From contig ONZQ02000015.1 in NCBI GenBank assembly GCA_900312665.1, forward strand, positions 558,001-622,000: a DNA stretch of 64,000 bases, given 5' to 3'. The stretch comes from Cephalotrichum gorgonifer (lineage: Eukaryota > Ascomycota > Sordariomycetes > Microascales > Microascaceae). The notes under the pieces were generated by a model. It had not been told where the DNA came from, ran no database searches, and saw only the letters and a program-made list of their open reading frames with translations. Shown piece after piece: positions 44,597-56,422 of the stretch (position 1 is its first letter; each line of letters starts with the position of its first letter). The translations under genes and the position numbers were made by a program.

Positions 44597-45609
44597 TTAT
44601 GGCTTTCCCTCACGAATTAGCCTAGAAGCCTCAATTTCGGGATCATCAATTGCGGCCTTCCACTGAAGTCTGCATCCATAGTTATCTGAGGCCTCCCGTA
44701 TCGCCCTGATCACCTCAATCGACCTATACGTGTCAGTTACGGCAGAGATCGATGTCGACAGGGGGGTTAGATGCACTCTGGCTACCTGCCCGTCTTCTCG
44801 AACCGCCCAACTGCAATGTCGAGAGGTGTATGGCACCCCCTGGAGAATTCCCAAGTCTAGTATGGGGCAGAGGTTCAGGGTGGGATCTTCCCGGAAGGCT
44901 CAATCAGACGATCTAGCAACGACGATATCGTCTCTTGGCGGTGTCCCCACGCCTTTCCCGCGGATTCAATGAGTGCCTGGGGAATGACAGACCACTCCAC
45001 CTCCACGATTTGGACAAGAGAGAGGCCAGGGCCGGGCTGCCTATCAGTATTCCAAAAGTAGGGGATGATGTGTCTCAGCAAGAGTTGAAGGGCATGAGGT
45101 CACTGAGGCTGCCGAACGATACCATCTAAGCTGTCTATCGGCGTTCATGGGAGAATGGAGTAACCCAGGCAGGCCGGCGCGCGACTCGCGGCAGACTTGA
45201 GTGACTACGAGGGGTAGATAGAGAATGACGAAGGCAAAGGAGCAGAGTGTCCCTGACAGCAGCGGCCCCGCGATGTCCGGACGATGGTCGGAGGAGAGTA
45301 TGAGATGGGGGAATCGGCGATGACAGGGAACTCCGTCGAGAGCCGCACAACTTCGTCGATATCGGAGACGTGGGGCAGTGGGAAAGCGTGTTCCCAGATG
45401 CAGTCTCGGAGTTCGAGCGAGAGGTCCCTGGATTGGGTTTTTGGACAGGCCCTTGTTGAGACCCGGATGGTCCGGTATTCTTCAGGAACGGTGCGGTGCG
45501 TAGGGCTCCTTTCGCTGGCAGCTTTGATATCTTGGCGAATCGACATGTGCCACGCTGCTTTCGAAAGCGGGGTAAACGCGGTGCCTTCTACTGGTGGAGT
45601 CATTTTCAT
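44597..45609 (-). pseudogene. 2EXR-domain protein, fragmentary
   Basis: On the minus strand a frame at about 45609-45205 has LSLELRDCIWEHAF (45381-45425), the start signature of the fungal 2EXR domain. A second frame carries QVCRESR (45179-45199), the other 2EXR landmark. Further in-frame pieces continue at 45081-44875 and 44854-44597, each in a different frame from its neighbour or separated by stops. Either the gene has several introns that I could not place confidently or it is decaying. The function of 2EXR proteins is unknown. Confidence 0.42.
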
Positions 45610-47315
45610 TTTAATATGCGCCGTGTAACAATATTACTCGCAGGCGGCAGGGACGGTGAGAATTCGGTTCCGCGCATTACAGCACAATGATGCTTATGCC
45701 TACGCGAGTAAGCTACCCCAAGGATCGAGTTAATGGAGGCTCGATTGTGGGTCATATTTATTGCCTTAGCTTCTAAGAGCTTCCTAGCGGTGGAGGAAAG
45801 GGCTGTCTCCATCGTCGGCAGGTTCGCGAAGGAGTTGTCCCAAATGTTTCAGACAAGCGTTGAAAAAGAAGACAGTTTTGGCTATAAATTCGACGGATCG
45901 GCGAAATATAAAGCTTGTGATCCAGGACGTGGATCTGTAGGGCTGGTGAAGACCTTTGCCGGATTAGGCCATGCATTATTATTCCGGTAGGATTAATACT
46001 TATGCCAGAAGCCAAGATAGGATAGGTGGCAAAACACCTGCTCCACTTCTGAGGCATTATAGATCCAAGAGGAGAGCGAAAGATAAGTTCGATTTGGGAA
46101 ACAAGGGGTCTGGAGTTATGCAGGTGATATTATGGCCGTGGCCTGACACCAAGGTGACCAGACGGAGGATAACGGAGAAAGAGCACCAGGCAGCAGGGAT
46201 GTGGAGGTTGTAGACGATCACTATTTCAAACCAGGGTAGGGTTAGGATCCTTTCAATCCCTTTTCCGAAAGTGGTACCTTGATAATAAACTAATATTTCG
46301 CTGTGAACGTAGCCTCCCAGGCGTCACTGTCCTGACCGCTTTATACCTTATCTCCAGAGTTGTTAGGAATCTCTATGGGAAAGACGTATTTTACCTGTCG
46401 GGTGCCTTGTCAATCCGCTGCCTGCCCAACCAAGCTACACCTGAGATCGGTATATAGGAGCCGGGGTGGGATCCAATCCCGTCGATAGCTAGATCTCGTG
46501 AACCAAGTAGGACTCCAGAGTGGGCGGGGCTAAGCCAGAAGGATGAAGAGGGCTGAGTAAGACCCCTGAAAGGGAATATAGCTCCGCGTGGTTGCTGTGC
46601 TACCGGGGGGCAGTGCCATGTACCATCCCATGCAGGTCAGCAGAACCATCAGCTGTCGTACCACTAATGAGCTTCGTTAGCGAGGGCTAAGGATCTTTTG
46701 CAGGTACAGTACTTGTGCCGAAACAGTAGTAACTGGGTAAGTTTCTGCGAAGCACGGCTAGGACGGGCAAACCAAGCGACAATCCTCCCTCGCACCCAGA
46801 TCCTTAGATACATACAAGTAAATACTTGGTTTCGGCCTAATTTCCACAAGCGCTGGGAAGCCAATACACAGCGGCTCACCAACCCAACCAGGGTAGCTCC
46901 GTCTCGGCTGCAATGAGGCGGCGGACGCGTAGGGCTCTCGCACAGATGGTTCGCGCCAATGAGCAGACTGTAGCCCCGGATGCGTGTTTACATACCACCG
47001 TAGTATCCGGCAAAATGCGACATAACTACACCGAACCGGAAGACTAGCGCTCCCGTAAGGGCAAGATCACCCGGCCCGCATGAGATTAGTATTCCTTCCG
47101 CATGTCGGAAAATGATCGAAGATAGCAGGTGCGTCAAGCTGTTGAAGCAGGGTAACAGGATCAGCCTATGAGGCTCTCGGAGACCAGGCAGGCGGGGTGA
47201 TCGACAGCTATATAAAGCGCTGTCTACTCCCGCCGACTTCAAGGAATACCGCCAATCCACTATCCTAACACCTGTCACGATATCCTCAACATCCACTCGC
47301 ACTACCGACTTCAAG
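45610..47315. other. Gene-poor region and promoter of the second small secreted protein
   Basis: No supportable gene in 1.7 kb. The only functional-looking site is a TATATAAAG box at 47209-47217, about 100 bp before the downstream start codon. I looked at 46440-46620 for a tRNA and found no acceptable T-arm. Confidence 0.45.
47209..47217 (+). promoter_or_regulatory. TATA box of the small secreted protein at 47316
   Basis: TATATAAAG lies 99 bp upstream of the ATG, a normal distance for a fungal TATA promoter with a short 5' leader. Confidence 0.5.
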
Positions 47316-47629
47316 ATGTATCTTCCCAGTGTCGCCACTGCGTTCATCGCAATCGCCAGCTTCTGCCCGGTGGCATCTGCCAACCCAGCCCCGCAGCAGG
47401 CCACCTCTCTCCCTTGCGTTCCAGGTAAAGATTACATCCCACATATGCGAACATGGCTGGCCACCCTCACCTGTAGAACTGAAGATTCTAATTAAGCGGT
47501 TGAACTCCAGGCTCCTACTGGTGCGAAGGCAACACGATCTACACCTGCACTGGCAGCTCCACCCCGCAATACATTTCTCGTTGCCCCGGTAGATGCACGT
47601 ACATCAACGGATCCCCGTACTGCGTTTAG
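47316..47629 (+). CDS. Small secreted cysteine-rich protein, two exons
   Basis: Predicted exons 47316-47424 and 47511-47629 give a 75-residue precursor that no single long frame shows. Residues 1-22 form a signal peptide ending VASA. The mature part of about 53 residues begins NPAPQQ. It has six cysteines in the order C-x6-C-x7-C-x11-C-x3-C-x8-C, ending YCV, consistent with three disulfides. Aromatic and polar residues dominate and charge is low. It could be a secreted effector, a carbohydrate-binding mini-domain or an antimicrobial peptide. No named family is recognised. A TATA box lies upstream. Confidence 0.7.
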
Positions 47630-48491
47630 GGGAGGGTTCGAGACATAGCACTGGGCTCTGGTGAAGATGTCATGTATCAGGGTTGTGGGTATTGAACATT
47701 AGTGGAGTACCTGGTCAAACTGTTATTTACTTGTCATGTGTTACGGTCTTCCCAGTCAAATGTTAAGAATATCATTCAAGATAAAGCTCTCAGTGGCGTT
47801 GTTGTCCCTACAGATCTCACCACGTTAACAAGGACAAATAAACTTTCGACAAAAAAGTCAACGCCGATGGCTTCATCCTTACACGTACTACGGTCTAGGA
47901 ATGTAAGCCAAACCTCTCGGGTAAGGCTAGTAGTCCAAGTGTTCCCTGTCACTCGGCACGCGTAGCCGATGGAGAAATTGGTGGCCTGAAGGAAAAGGCC
48001 CCGAGTTGTTGAGGGAGGTTGCTTTAACACAAGCTTGTTAGTTGGTCAGAGCGTTGTGAATCCTGTAGTGCAGACCAGCGCATATTCTTCACAGTGCTTC
48101 CTGCATTGTACAAATCAGTTGGTACAGCGAATTAAGGCGAAGCGTTGACAACCAGGCGAACTACTGGGATGTCTTGGGGTGTAAGCGGACCGATACTAGC
48201 CAATAGGGTGGATCCAAGCGGCCTAATTGTTTTTATTTGTGTGACCAGGCAAACCCAATATGATGTGAAGCGCACCTAACCGCCATTGTGGGATTAGTGA
48301 ACATGAATACTGTGGCGTTTGTATTGCTCCGTCCTGGGTGCTGATCACAAACAAGTCCGGGACCATAGGATTATAAAGGAGTGAACATATCCCGTTGGCG
48401 CAATCGTAGTCCCCAAGAATTACACCCGGACTAGACTTAAATCTCATATCACACCCACACTGATACTTACCTATCATAACCACCGCACACA
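47630..48491. other. Spacer
   Basis: No gene seen between the small secreted protein and the VOC-fold gene. Confidence 0.4.
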
Positions 48492-49013
48492 ATGACGTCC
48501 ACGATCACCACCTGTCTCTGGTTCAACAACAAGGAGGCGGAGGAGGCGGCGGCCTACTATGTCTCCATCTTCAACGGCGCGCCCGGCGCCTCCTCCCACC
48601 CGGCGTCCACAAACCTCTCCACGACGCGGTACACCTCGGCCGGCGAGGAGTGCCACCGCCAGGAGCCCGGTTCCACGATGACGGCGGAGTTCACCCTCCG
48701 CGGCCAGCGCTTCGTGGGCCTCAACGGCGGCCCGCAGGGGTGGAGCTTCAGCCCCGCCGTCTCATTCCAGATCGACTGCGCGGACCAGGAGGAGGTGGAC
48801 TATTTCTGGGGGAGGCTTGGGGAGGGCGGGGACGAGAAGAAGCAGCAGTGTGGGTGGCTTCAGGACAAGTTTGGGATTAGCTGGCAGGTCGTGCCGGTTG
48901 AGTTGAAGGAGTTGATCGGGGGTGGCGGGGAGGGGGCCGCGCGGGTTACGAGTGTGATGATGGGGCAGAAGAAGTTGGATATTGGGGCGCTGAGGAAGGC
49001 GCTTGAGGGATAG
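48492..49013 (+). CDS. VOC-superfamily protein, PhnB/3-demethylubiquinone-methyltransferase-like
   Basis: Intronless, 173 residues. It begins TSTITTCLWFNNKEAEEAAAYY, the usual opening of the PhnB-like glyoxalase-fold family, and has GQRFVGLNGGPQ and FQIDCADQEEVDYFWGRL in the expected order. The W..GVSWQ-type stretch (FGISWQVVP) and the closing segment with MMGQKKLDIGAL are also present. Members are often annotated as 3-demethylubiquinone-9 3-methyltransferase, but they lack an SAM-binding fold. The true activity is unknown. It is probably cytosolic. Confidence 0.85.
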   Translation: MTSTITTCLWFNNKEAEEAAAYYVSIFNGAPGASSHPASTNLSTTRYTSAGEECHRQEPGSTMTAEFTLRGQRFVGLNGGPQGWSFSPAVSFQIDCADQEEVDYFWGRLGEGGDEKKQQCGWLQDKFGISWQVVPVELKELIGGGGEGAARVTSVMMGQKKLDIGALRKALEG

Positions 49014-49842
49014 AGTGGCGGAGGGACTCTCTCGCCAGCCACTCACAGACTGCCTTTGATTTTGTTTGAACCGAGCCCGGGTTGGTCCTACGTGGGGGAT
49101 CCTGGAAATGGGTTTGAGGTAGCAAATAGGTACATGTTCAAGCTCGCTGTCTTATTCCTTTTATTTCTACCAAGAAGATGTAGAACGTTTGTAGGGCTTC
49201 AAAATGACTGATGCAGATATAGTGGGGTTATTTGGAGGATTGAAGCAATTATGTTTATAATACCACTTTAAAATGAGATATTGTTCACCATTCCTTCCTC
49301 GGCCGCTCGCGTCTGCCTATTCGCTCCATTCGGAGTTAGCAATAAGAGCGAAGAGCCGGACGCGAACCAAAATACCGCTCATCCAGCCAAACTTGGCGGC
49401 GGAAAGGAGGAAAAGTTTATGTGATCCTACCAATATTTGCCCCGATTCCCTGCATATGCATTGGTAGATTCGTAACTTGCCTTCGGCGATTACGTTACAC
49501 TTGTCGGCGAAAACAGCCTATGACATCTAGGGAGAAATCGCCCGAGAGGTGTGATGCACGAGGATACATACATTACCTGTAGCTAAGCCTATAGCAGCCC
49601 CCAAGACGACCTTAGCTTGGTGTACAGCACGTTAAATAACAGATTGAGGCGATTTATAATGTGTTTATGCCACAAAACGATTTATGACTTGTAAGACGGC
49701 ATGTCGGTCTTCCCGCTCTCGATGAAAGGTCTCCGAGGAGTCACCCGCCGGTGGCTAGATTATGATATGACCTTGAGTTAGCCCGCGCATAAATAATACC
49801 CTTCCGCTTCTTACTTTTGGGAGAGCTTCTGGCGCCATTACA
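49014..49842. other. Spacer
   Basis: No gene or clear repeat seen. AT-rich. Confidence 0.4.
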
Positions 49843-51009
49843 ATGAATATAATTACAAGACCAACTACATACATACCGAGGATCACCACCGCAACCAAAA
49901 CTACCATTTCCCAAACACGTCAACAATTATTCGTTCCCATAACTCTCTCTACCCGAACGTTCCACAACACCACCAATAATTTCACAATGGCTTCTCCCCT
50001 CCCCAAAACCATGCGTACGATCCTCCAGACCGACAAGAACTCAAGCAAACTCACAATGAAAGAGGTCCCCCTCCCCACCCCCACCCACCCGAACGACGTC
50101 CTGGTCAAAGTCGCCGCGACCTCCCCCTGCCTCGGCGAACTGTGGTGGGCCCGCGACTTCCCCGACTCCGTCCCCGTCGGCAAGGAGCCCGTGCCCGGCC
50201 AGGATCTTGCCGGCACCGTCGTGGCGGCCCCCGAGGGGAGCGCCTTCAAGCCCGGCGACGAGGTCTTTGCGCGCATCGACGCCTCGAGGCCAGGCGCCGG
50301 GAGGGAGTACGCCCTCGCGAGGGAGTCGGAGCTAGCGCTGCGGCCGAAGAGCCTCGACTGGGCCCAGACGACCGCGACGCCCCTTAGTGCGCTCACGGCG
50401 TGGCAGATCGTCTTTGTGCAGGGAACGCTGGAGGCTGCGGGCGTGTTTGGGGACAAGGAGGCTAGGAAGAGGAATGGAGAGAAGAGGGTGTTGATCACAG
50501 GCGCCGGTGGGAGCGTCGGCGGCTTCGCGGTGCAGTTCGCCGCTGCCGCCGGCGCGGGGGCCGTCGTCGCCGTCAATAGCGGCTCCAAGGCGGAGTTTGT
50601 CAAGTCGCTGGGCGCGACGGAAGTCGTGGACTACACGAAGGTGACTGTCGACGCCTGGGCGGCCGAGGACCCCGCGAGCAGGGAGGTCGACCTCATCGCC
50701 GATTGTATCGGCGGCTCGACGATGAAGAACCTCTGGGCCGCGCTGAAGGACGGCGGGTCGTTCATCAGCATCGCCATGCCGCCGGACATGGTCAAGCCCG
50801 AGGGTTACGGAAAGACCCCCGCGAAGAGCGTCTTCTTCATCGTCACGTCCCTGGGGAGCCAGCTGGCCGAGATTTCGAAGCTGATCGACGCGGGCGGCAT
50901 CAAGCCGTTGGTGGATAGCGTGTTCGAGTTTGAGCAGTTCCAGGAGGCGTTTGACAAGGTTGAATCAAGGAAGACGGCTGGGAAGGTTATTATCAAGGTG
51001 TCGGTCTAG
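49843..51009 (+). CDS. MDR-type zinc-independent oxidoreductase (quinone reductase-like), two possible starts
   Basis: Frame of 388 residues from 49843, or 340 from the in-frame Met at 49987. The enzyme part shows the GroES-like domain with PGQDLAGTVVA and KPGDEVFARID, then the nucleotide loop VLITGAGGSVGGFAVQFA. It lacks the four-Cys structural zinc loop, so it belongs with quinone oxidoreductases using NADPH. The first 48 residues contain no Asp or Glu but six Arg plus Lys and many Thr, as in a mitochondrial presequence, and end at TMASPLPKTMRT. Alternative initiation could give mitochondrial and cytosolic forms. No direct pathway partner lies nearby. Confidence 0.87.
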   Translation: MNIITRPTTYIPRITTATKTTISQTRQQLFVPITLSTRTFHNTTNNFTMASPLPKTMRTILQTDKNSSKLTMKEVPLPTPTHPNDVLVKVAATSPCLGELWWARDFPDSVPVGKEPVPGQDLAGTVVAAPEGSAFKPGDEVFARIDASRPGAGREYALARESELALRPKSLDWAQTTATPLSALTAWQIVFVQGTLEAAGVFGDKEARKRNGEKRVLITGAGGSVGGFAVQFAAAAGAGAVVAVNSGSKAEFVKSLGATEVVDYTKVTVDAWAAEDPASREVDLIADCIGGSTMKNLWAALKDGGSFISIAMPPDMVKPEGYGKTPAKSVFFIVTSLGSQLAEISKLIDAGGIKPLVDSVFEFEQFQEAFDKVESRKTAGKVIIKVSV

Positions 51010-52910
51010 TTCGCGAGTGTTGTACTTAGACGAAGTCCTGTATATAGTTGCGTTTGAACATCTATCGTGACTTTACCTACTACTGACTTTGTTTCCAAGC
51101 TTTCCGCGACACTATTTAATACTTCGTTCGTGCCTGCAAAAGCTGTCTAGATATGTGCTGAGCTATACAACTAAGGCCAACGAAGGATCGGTTCTAGATA
51201 AAGCATGGGTCTTCATGCGTCCTAACCCAAACCTCATCGTGCCCTTAATGTTTACTGCTACACCTAACCCTATATTATGCCCACAAAGCATTGTCGCCCA
51301 GCCATGAATCATATGGCTGGTTCTCTATCCCAGCCTCTCTCGCCCTTGACAAGGTACAAGTGTCCAGGCGTTCACCGAACCGTGGTCTGCATGCATACTA
51401 GCCAAGCCCATTCATATGGCTACCCAAAAACTGCCAGTAGGCGCGCTCAGGTCCACTAAGCTACGCTGGAGGCCAACGTCGCCATGTTGTGGTACGATAT
51501 CGACTACCATCTCAGTGTACCCGTCGTTTCACACGACATTATGTTCCAGCGTGGTCCCCTGATGACGAGTGGTGCCTGTGTTATTCATCGAAAGCCGTAT
51601 CTGCACATTCGGTGGGATGAATTCTCGAGGCCACAAAAGTGATAGAGCAGTTCGCTGAGTAAGGAGAGGGCGGCACCCCCACGCGTGTGTTGGGCAGAGA
51701 ATATCCCAAGTGGTGGAAAATCTTACTCCGGCTTGCACTATGTCCCCTGGGTGGAGAATTTGTACTTCAGCCAGGCATAGCTCTCTCGGGACAATAGGTC
51801 ACGAAGAAACTCCCAGGCACCGGCCCGAGCCGGGCCGGTGCAAAGATATTGCATATGCACAGAGGGCGAATATGGCCACACCAAGAGGCCAGGAGCCTTG
51901 ATCATGAACAGGAGGCCGCATTGGATGGACGAGGATCGCTCTATCGGGTATTGATTGTCTACTTGATGTTGCATTCCAACCTATTACCCTGTTATAGATT
52001 ATTGGTGTTCTGAGTATTACGTGACGGAGTATTTGCCGAATCAAGACAATTTTCGTGTGGGTATAGCCGTTCCAGATATCGGACTATTGGATTGATTTAG
52101 GCCGCACTTACCCGAGAGACTTATACCGCCTCTGGGGAAGGCCCATGCTCCTGGCGTCCGTTAATGTCAGAATTTGACATATCGCAGGCCTTCTCATCTC
52201 GACTAACTACAAACCAACATCGTCATGAGGATTGATAATCTCAATACAGAACTCTAACTGCCACATACGACCATAGCTCGTGGAAAACTGAGGGTCCCGT
52301 CCGCTCCCCTATACATAAACCACGAAGCGCTAGACTAGTAGTTGGGTCGGTGACGACCAGCGAATCCCTGGTGTTGTATGTTTTTTTTTGTCATTGTAAC
52401 TCGTTTTCGATTTTTCAGCCGTTAGTTTTACCAAAAAAAAAAACAGACTCTCATTGAGCCCTGCCCATCCCCCGTCGTTCTATATTGTCCACTGTATGGT
52501 CAAGTATGCTACTACCTCTACTTTGACTCCTGTCCTCTCACTGGCGGGCTTCTAATATGTGATCCACCCCGCACTTTCACCACCAATATGCGGCATGAAA
52601 CGCAATATCGGCGAAGATGGCGGTAAGTATCATCCCCACCTGTCCTTATGAATGACACTCCGCCCTGACCTCTTGGAATGGGGTTGTATGGGCAGTCTAC
52701 GCGGTCCAATAAACATCTCCTCTATAACCCGAGATGCTATATTGCCCCTCAAAACCCGGTTCACGATCTGTAATATCCGAAGACGTATTTAATCGGCCCA
52801 TTCTCCCACCCAATGCGTAGCCTTAGGGATTTGATGCTTCCATGTTCAGTTTCATATCGCATCTCTTGTATTGACTGCATCCCTTACCCTCTACTCATAC
52901 ACCTGCCAGG
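51010..52910. other. Gene-poor 1.9-kb region
   Basis: No supportable gene. It holds a perfect 11-bp GC-rich hairpin at 51817-51841, a T-run near 52380 and an A-run near 52432-52443. A GGTCGGTGACG at about 52345 resembles the core of the glycine-cluster element but stands alone. Confidence 0.45.
51817..51841. repeat. Perfect 11-bp inverted repeat with 3-nt loop
   Basis: GCACCGGCCCG, loop AGC, then CGGGCCGGTGC. It is a strong potential hairpin in an otherwise AT-rich gene-free stretch. There are no flanking coding frames and no visible target-site duplication. Confidence 0.55.
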
Positions 52911-53819
52911 ATGCGCGCGACGACCGCCCTGTCGGCTCTAGCCCTCGGCGCCCATGCCGCCACCGTGCACCTCTGCGGGGATAGCACCATGGCCCGTAAC
53001 AACGGCGGCATCATCCAAGGGTGGGGCGAATATCTCCAGTATTCCCTCAACCGCCAGAACGCCGTCGTTTCCAACCACGCCATCGGTGGCCGGAGCGCAC
53101 GATCCTACACCCGCGAAGGGCGCTTTGACGAGGTAGCCGCGGTGGTGCAGCGTGGGGACTGGGTCGTCATCGAGTTTGGACACAACGACGGAGGATCGCC
53201 TAATACGAATGACAACGGGCGATCCGACTGCCCTGGTAATGGCGAGGAGGTATGCCAAGTGATATACGAGTAAGTGGGGCCCCAGGAACACGGAAAACCC
53301 CAAGGAGTTGAAGAGGGTGGGCGACGATCATGAGACTTACACCCATGGTGAAGTGGTAAACCAGAGACGATCCACACCTTCCCATGGTACCTCAAGGCAG
53401 CGGCCAAGAAGTTCCTTGACAAGGGCGCCAAGGTCATCCTCTCCGAACAAACGCCCAACAACGTCTGGGAAAGCGGTACATTCTCCTACGGCTTCTCCCG
53501 GTTCTACGACTACACCTGGCTCGCGACGCAGCAGCTCGGTGGCCCCTCGGCGGGCGTATACTTCCTTCCCCACGGGCAGTACACCGCGCAAGCGTGGAAG
53601 AATCTCGGTCGGCAGGTTGTGAACGACGGCTTTCCTCAGGACCACACTCACACGGGCCCTTACCTAGCCGACGTGGTGTCGCAAGCTTTCGCCCTTGCAC
53701 TCCGATGTGGGACGTCGGCCCTTGGCCAGGAGGTGGTCAACTCGACGAGCCAGCTGACCTCTGGGTTCCTGGGGCCGTGCGTAACGGAGTTTGGCAATGG
53801 CATCGCTGAGCTTGTGTGA
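52911..53819 (+). CDS. Rhamnogalacturonan acetylesterase-like, SGNH hydrolase, secreted
   Basis: Predicted exons 52911-53269 and 53354-53819 give 274 residues. The acceptor was chosen to rebuild VIYDGKPETIHTFPWYL, the family's usual stretch. Residues 1-17 are a signal peptide. SGNH blocks are block I LCGDSTMA (Ser25), GHNDGG (block III Asn) and the C-terminal D-x-x-H in QDHTHTG (Asp216, His219). This places it in the CE12-type rhamnogalacturonan acetylesterases, which remove acetyl groups from pectin outside the cell. Together with GH51 and the propeller glycosidase it suggests plant-wall use. Confidence 0.92.
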
Positions 53820-54035
53820 TGAGCCTAGACGGGCTCGAAACCGTAATATCCCGACTAGAAGACAGATAGATCCTTACTATATTTGGGATGATACTTAGCC
53901 TTCTACAATCTGTCACGCCTCTCAAGATGTGGGGTCGGCTAATATGGACGGTTCAATTCGACGAATAATTGAGGACAAGAGTAACCCCGGGCGTGATAGC
54001 ATAGTCCTTACAATCAATGCCGGTCCACCCTAGCC

Positions 54036-54513
54036 CTAGGCATCGTGGATCCGAATGCTTACATGCCCAATAGGACCCGGGTCTAGCTCCGCACCCTTGC
54101 ACTCCACGTTATAGCGCTCATCACGATCCGAAATCTCCATCACGTTCGGCGCCGCCCGTCCGGGTGGGCACATCCAAGAGACGTGGCAAACCTTCGTGTC
54201 CTTATCATAGATGTCGTAGCTCCCCGAAGTGCCGTCGGCGGAGCCCTCTTCACCACCGCTTGCGGCGATGTGGACTAGGTGGTTGGGCTTGGCGACTATC
54301 TTGTTCACGTCGTTGTTGAGGAGCTCATTGGTAGTGTTTCCCCATTCGCGGAAGGCGCCACTTGCTTGGGTGTTAGAACTATTTGAATGCCAATAAGGTT
54401 AGTATGGAAAGCTCTTACTCATTGAGGTGGGCGTTCGCGAGTGTGAGGTTGTCGTGGGAGCTGAGGTGGTTGCGGATTTCCATGTCAACCCAGCTGTTAG
54501 AAGGGAAGGCCAT
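54036..54513 (-). CDS. Aegerolysin-family protein
   Basis: Predicted minus-strand exons 54513-54419 and 54360-54036 give 139 residues, the normal size of the family. Recognition rests on the central Gly-rich GTSGSYDIYD segment, the following Trp-containing strand with WMCPP, and the closing GPIGHVSIRI segment. The N-terminus has no secretion signal, as in other aegerolysins, which leave the cell by a non-classical route. Members bind sphingolipid or sterol-containing membranes. Some form pores only with a partner MACPF protein, and I saw no partner gene nearby. Both exons are open with no break. A TATAAAT-like box lies near 54661-54670. The biological role in fungi is mostly unclear (development, defence or competition). 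Confidence 0.85.
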
Positions 54514-56422
54514 GGCGAAAGATTTCAAAACTTTTGGGTATTAGCGTAATAGGAGTAGTTTTAAGACTTCAAGTGATCTCAAGAGGTAATCCTAGAAATT
54601 TTTTGCGGGTGATACGTGTAACGGCGGCGCCCAAGAAACGAGTCGGTCGGCGGGGAGACTGATTTATATTTGTGCCGTTCCTGATGATAACCCGAGTCGG
54701 TAAGAGCTAGGTCATTCAATCATTACAACTGCTAGGCTCATATGATCCTGGCCGTGATCTAACCCTTAATATTGCACTATGGGTCCCTCCGGGAGTCTTT
54801 CATGGAGTGGTCCTAGGCCGAGGGCACACAAGATTCAATGTCACCCAATTACAAGACCATGTGAGCGTGCTGTGACGGCATCATAATGCCCAATACCTGC
54901 CCCTGCCTGAATATACACAACTAGGTAGTGAATTGAAGGGATACAAGTGAGTGGGTGGACTGCTCTGTATCTTACACTCTCTGTATCTTACACTTATATA
55001 CGTAACTATTGCGTAGACTTAGGACTGTGCAGGAGATGAACCAACCACTCGCGCCGCTGTTTGTGGATGCTCTAGTACCACATAAACTTTTACGACGGTG
55101 GCGTTCGAGAAAAACCAAAGACAACGGCGCTAGCAACGGTCTAACATGAAGCTAAGTACTAGGGAGTTAGGGGATGGAGATGCCACACTACCAACCAGTA
55201 TGGAAGGGTGTGTGAGAATTACACTGTGGTACAGAAGTAGACCTGTAATCCCGGCATCATTCGTCGACAATCCATGTCCAATTCTATGTGGATAATGTGG
55301 CGCGGTCGTTGACACCGCTTGGCTCTCGTACCCATATAGCCCGGATGGCCCGGATGCGTGTCGCCGATCGCGAGTCTTCAACGCCGAGGCACTCCCGTGT
55401 TGCACGAGTAGTTTTGTTAGAGCATCTAGACACTTAAGGCGCCGACATATCTACTCGCTTGACTTAGTAACCCCGGAGAATTGGAGCCTGTTAGACAATA
55501 TCTGGTCTAAAATTGATACCTAATGAAACATGGTTGACTCTGGGTGAGGTTGAGACTAAGATCCTCACTACCGTCGAGAAAACGGTGGAAGGTACACTAA
55601 GAGGCTTTTTCTAATAACTATGGATAACCCCCCCCCCAAATGACGATTTTGAGGGATCCCCGCATCACCTAAATAACCCAGATATGGTATTACGCGGCCT
55701 CTACCTACGACATACAGTTTTACCTACGCCTACAACCAAACAGAATGCGGGCTTTAGATACCGAGATGTACATCCATGTCAATTGGGACAAGGGCAGGCT
55801 GTCAGTGTCAGATGAAGAGTCCCTGTGACGTGGCTGAGACAGTTTCTCATTCTCAAATGACTGTTGAGTAAAGTCGTCACAGGGCAGAGTTTCTGTGGGG
55901 AAAAGCAATATAAACAGCTCACACAACAGGCCGCTACTCAGTTTCGGAGTCATTAGGCCGGTCGGCACACAGACGCGGAAACTTCGGCGCAAAACTAAAC
56001 GCGAGTCTAATGCTGTGTGGCACTCGCTACGTATGCGTGTACACCACCAGGACCCCGATAGATCCGCGGACGGAAGCAACGGCGTTTCAACATCAAGGTA
56101 TCCTATACTTGACCTTTCGTGACATATGACGTCGTTCAGACAAGTGGACGGGGTTCAATAATTTCATGTGCTGTTTAACTCTGTTTTCAAAGTGCCTTTT
56201 CATATTATCGGCCACTCAAAGGGACCATTGTAGCGATGGCGGCCGGCTGCTCGGCAATTACTTTCGTTTGACAAGCGAATGCACCTCGGCTAGGTTTTTA
56301 TATATGAGGCCTCGACGACCATCCAAAACGACCATGACCTTGGACTGTTCGACAGAGCTACTCATTAGAAACAGACAGGAATATCGATCGACGAGTTGAC
56401 CAGCAAGCGGGCCACAACAGAC
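54514..56422. other. Gene-poor 1.9-kb region
   Basis: No supportable gene. A direct duplication of CTCTGTATCTTACA lies at about 54964-54991 in the middle of AT-rich DNA. The last 200 bp are the promoter of the NRPS-like gene. Confidence 0.45.

Noticed and set aside
46440..46620. Possible tRNA-like region with short complementary arms
   Set aside because: No T-loop consensus or acceptor-stem pairing could be made on either strand.
52340..52356. GGTCGGTGACG resembling the glycine-cluster promoter core
   Set aside because: Single copy upstream of an unrelated gene; a 7-base core is expected several times by chance in this window.
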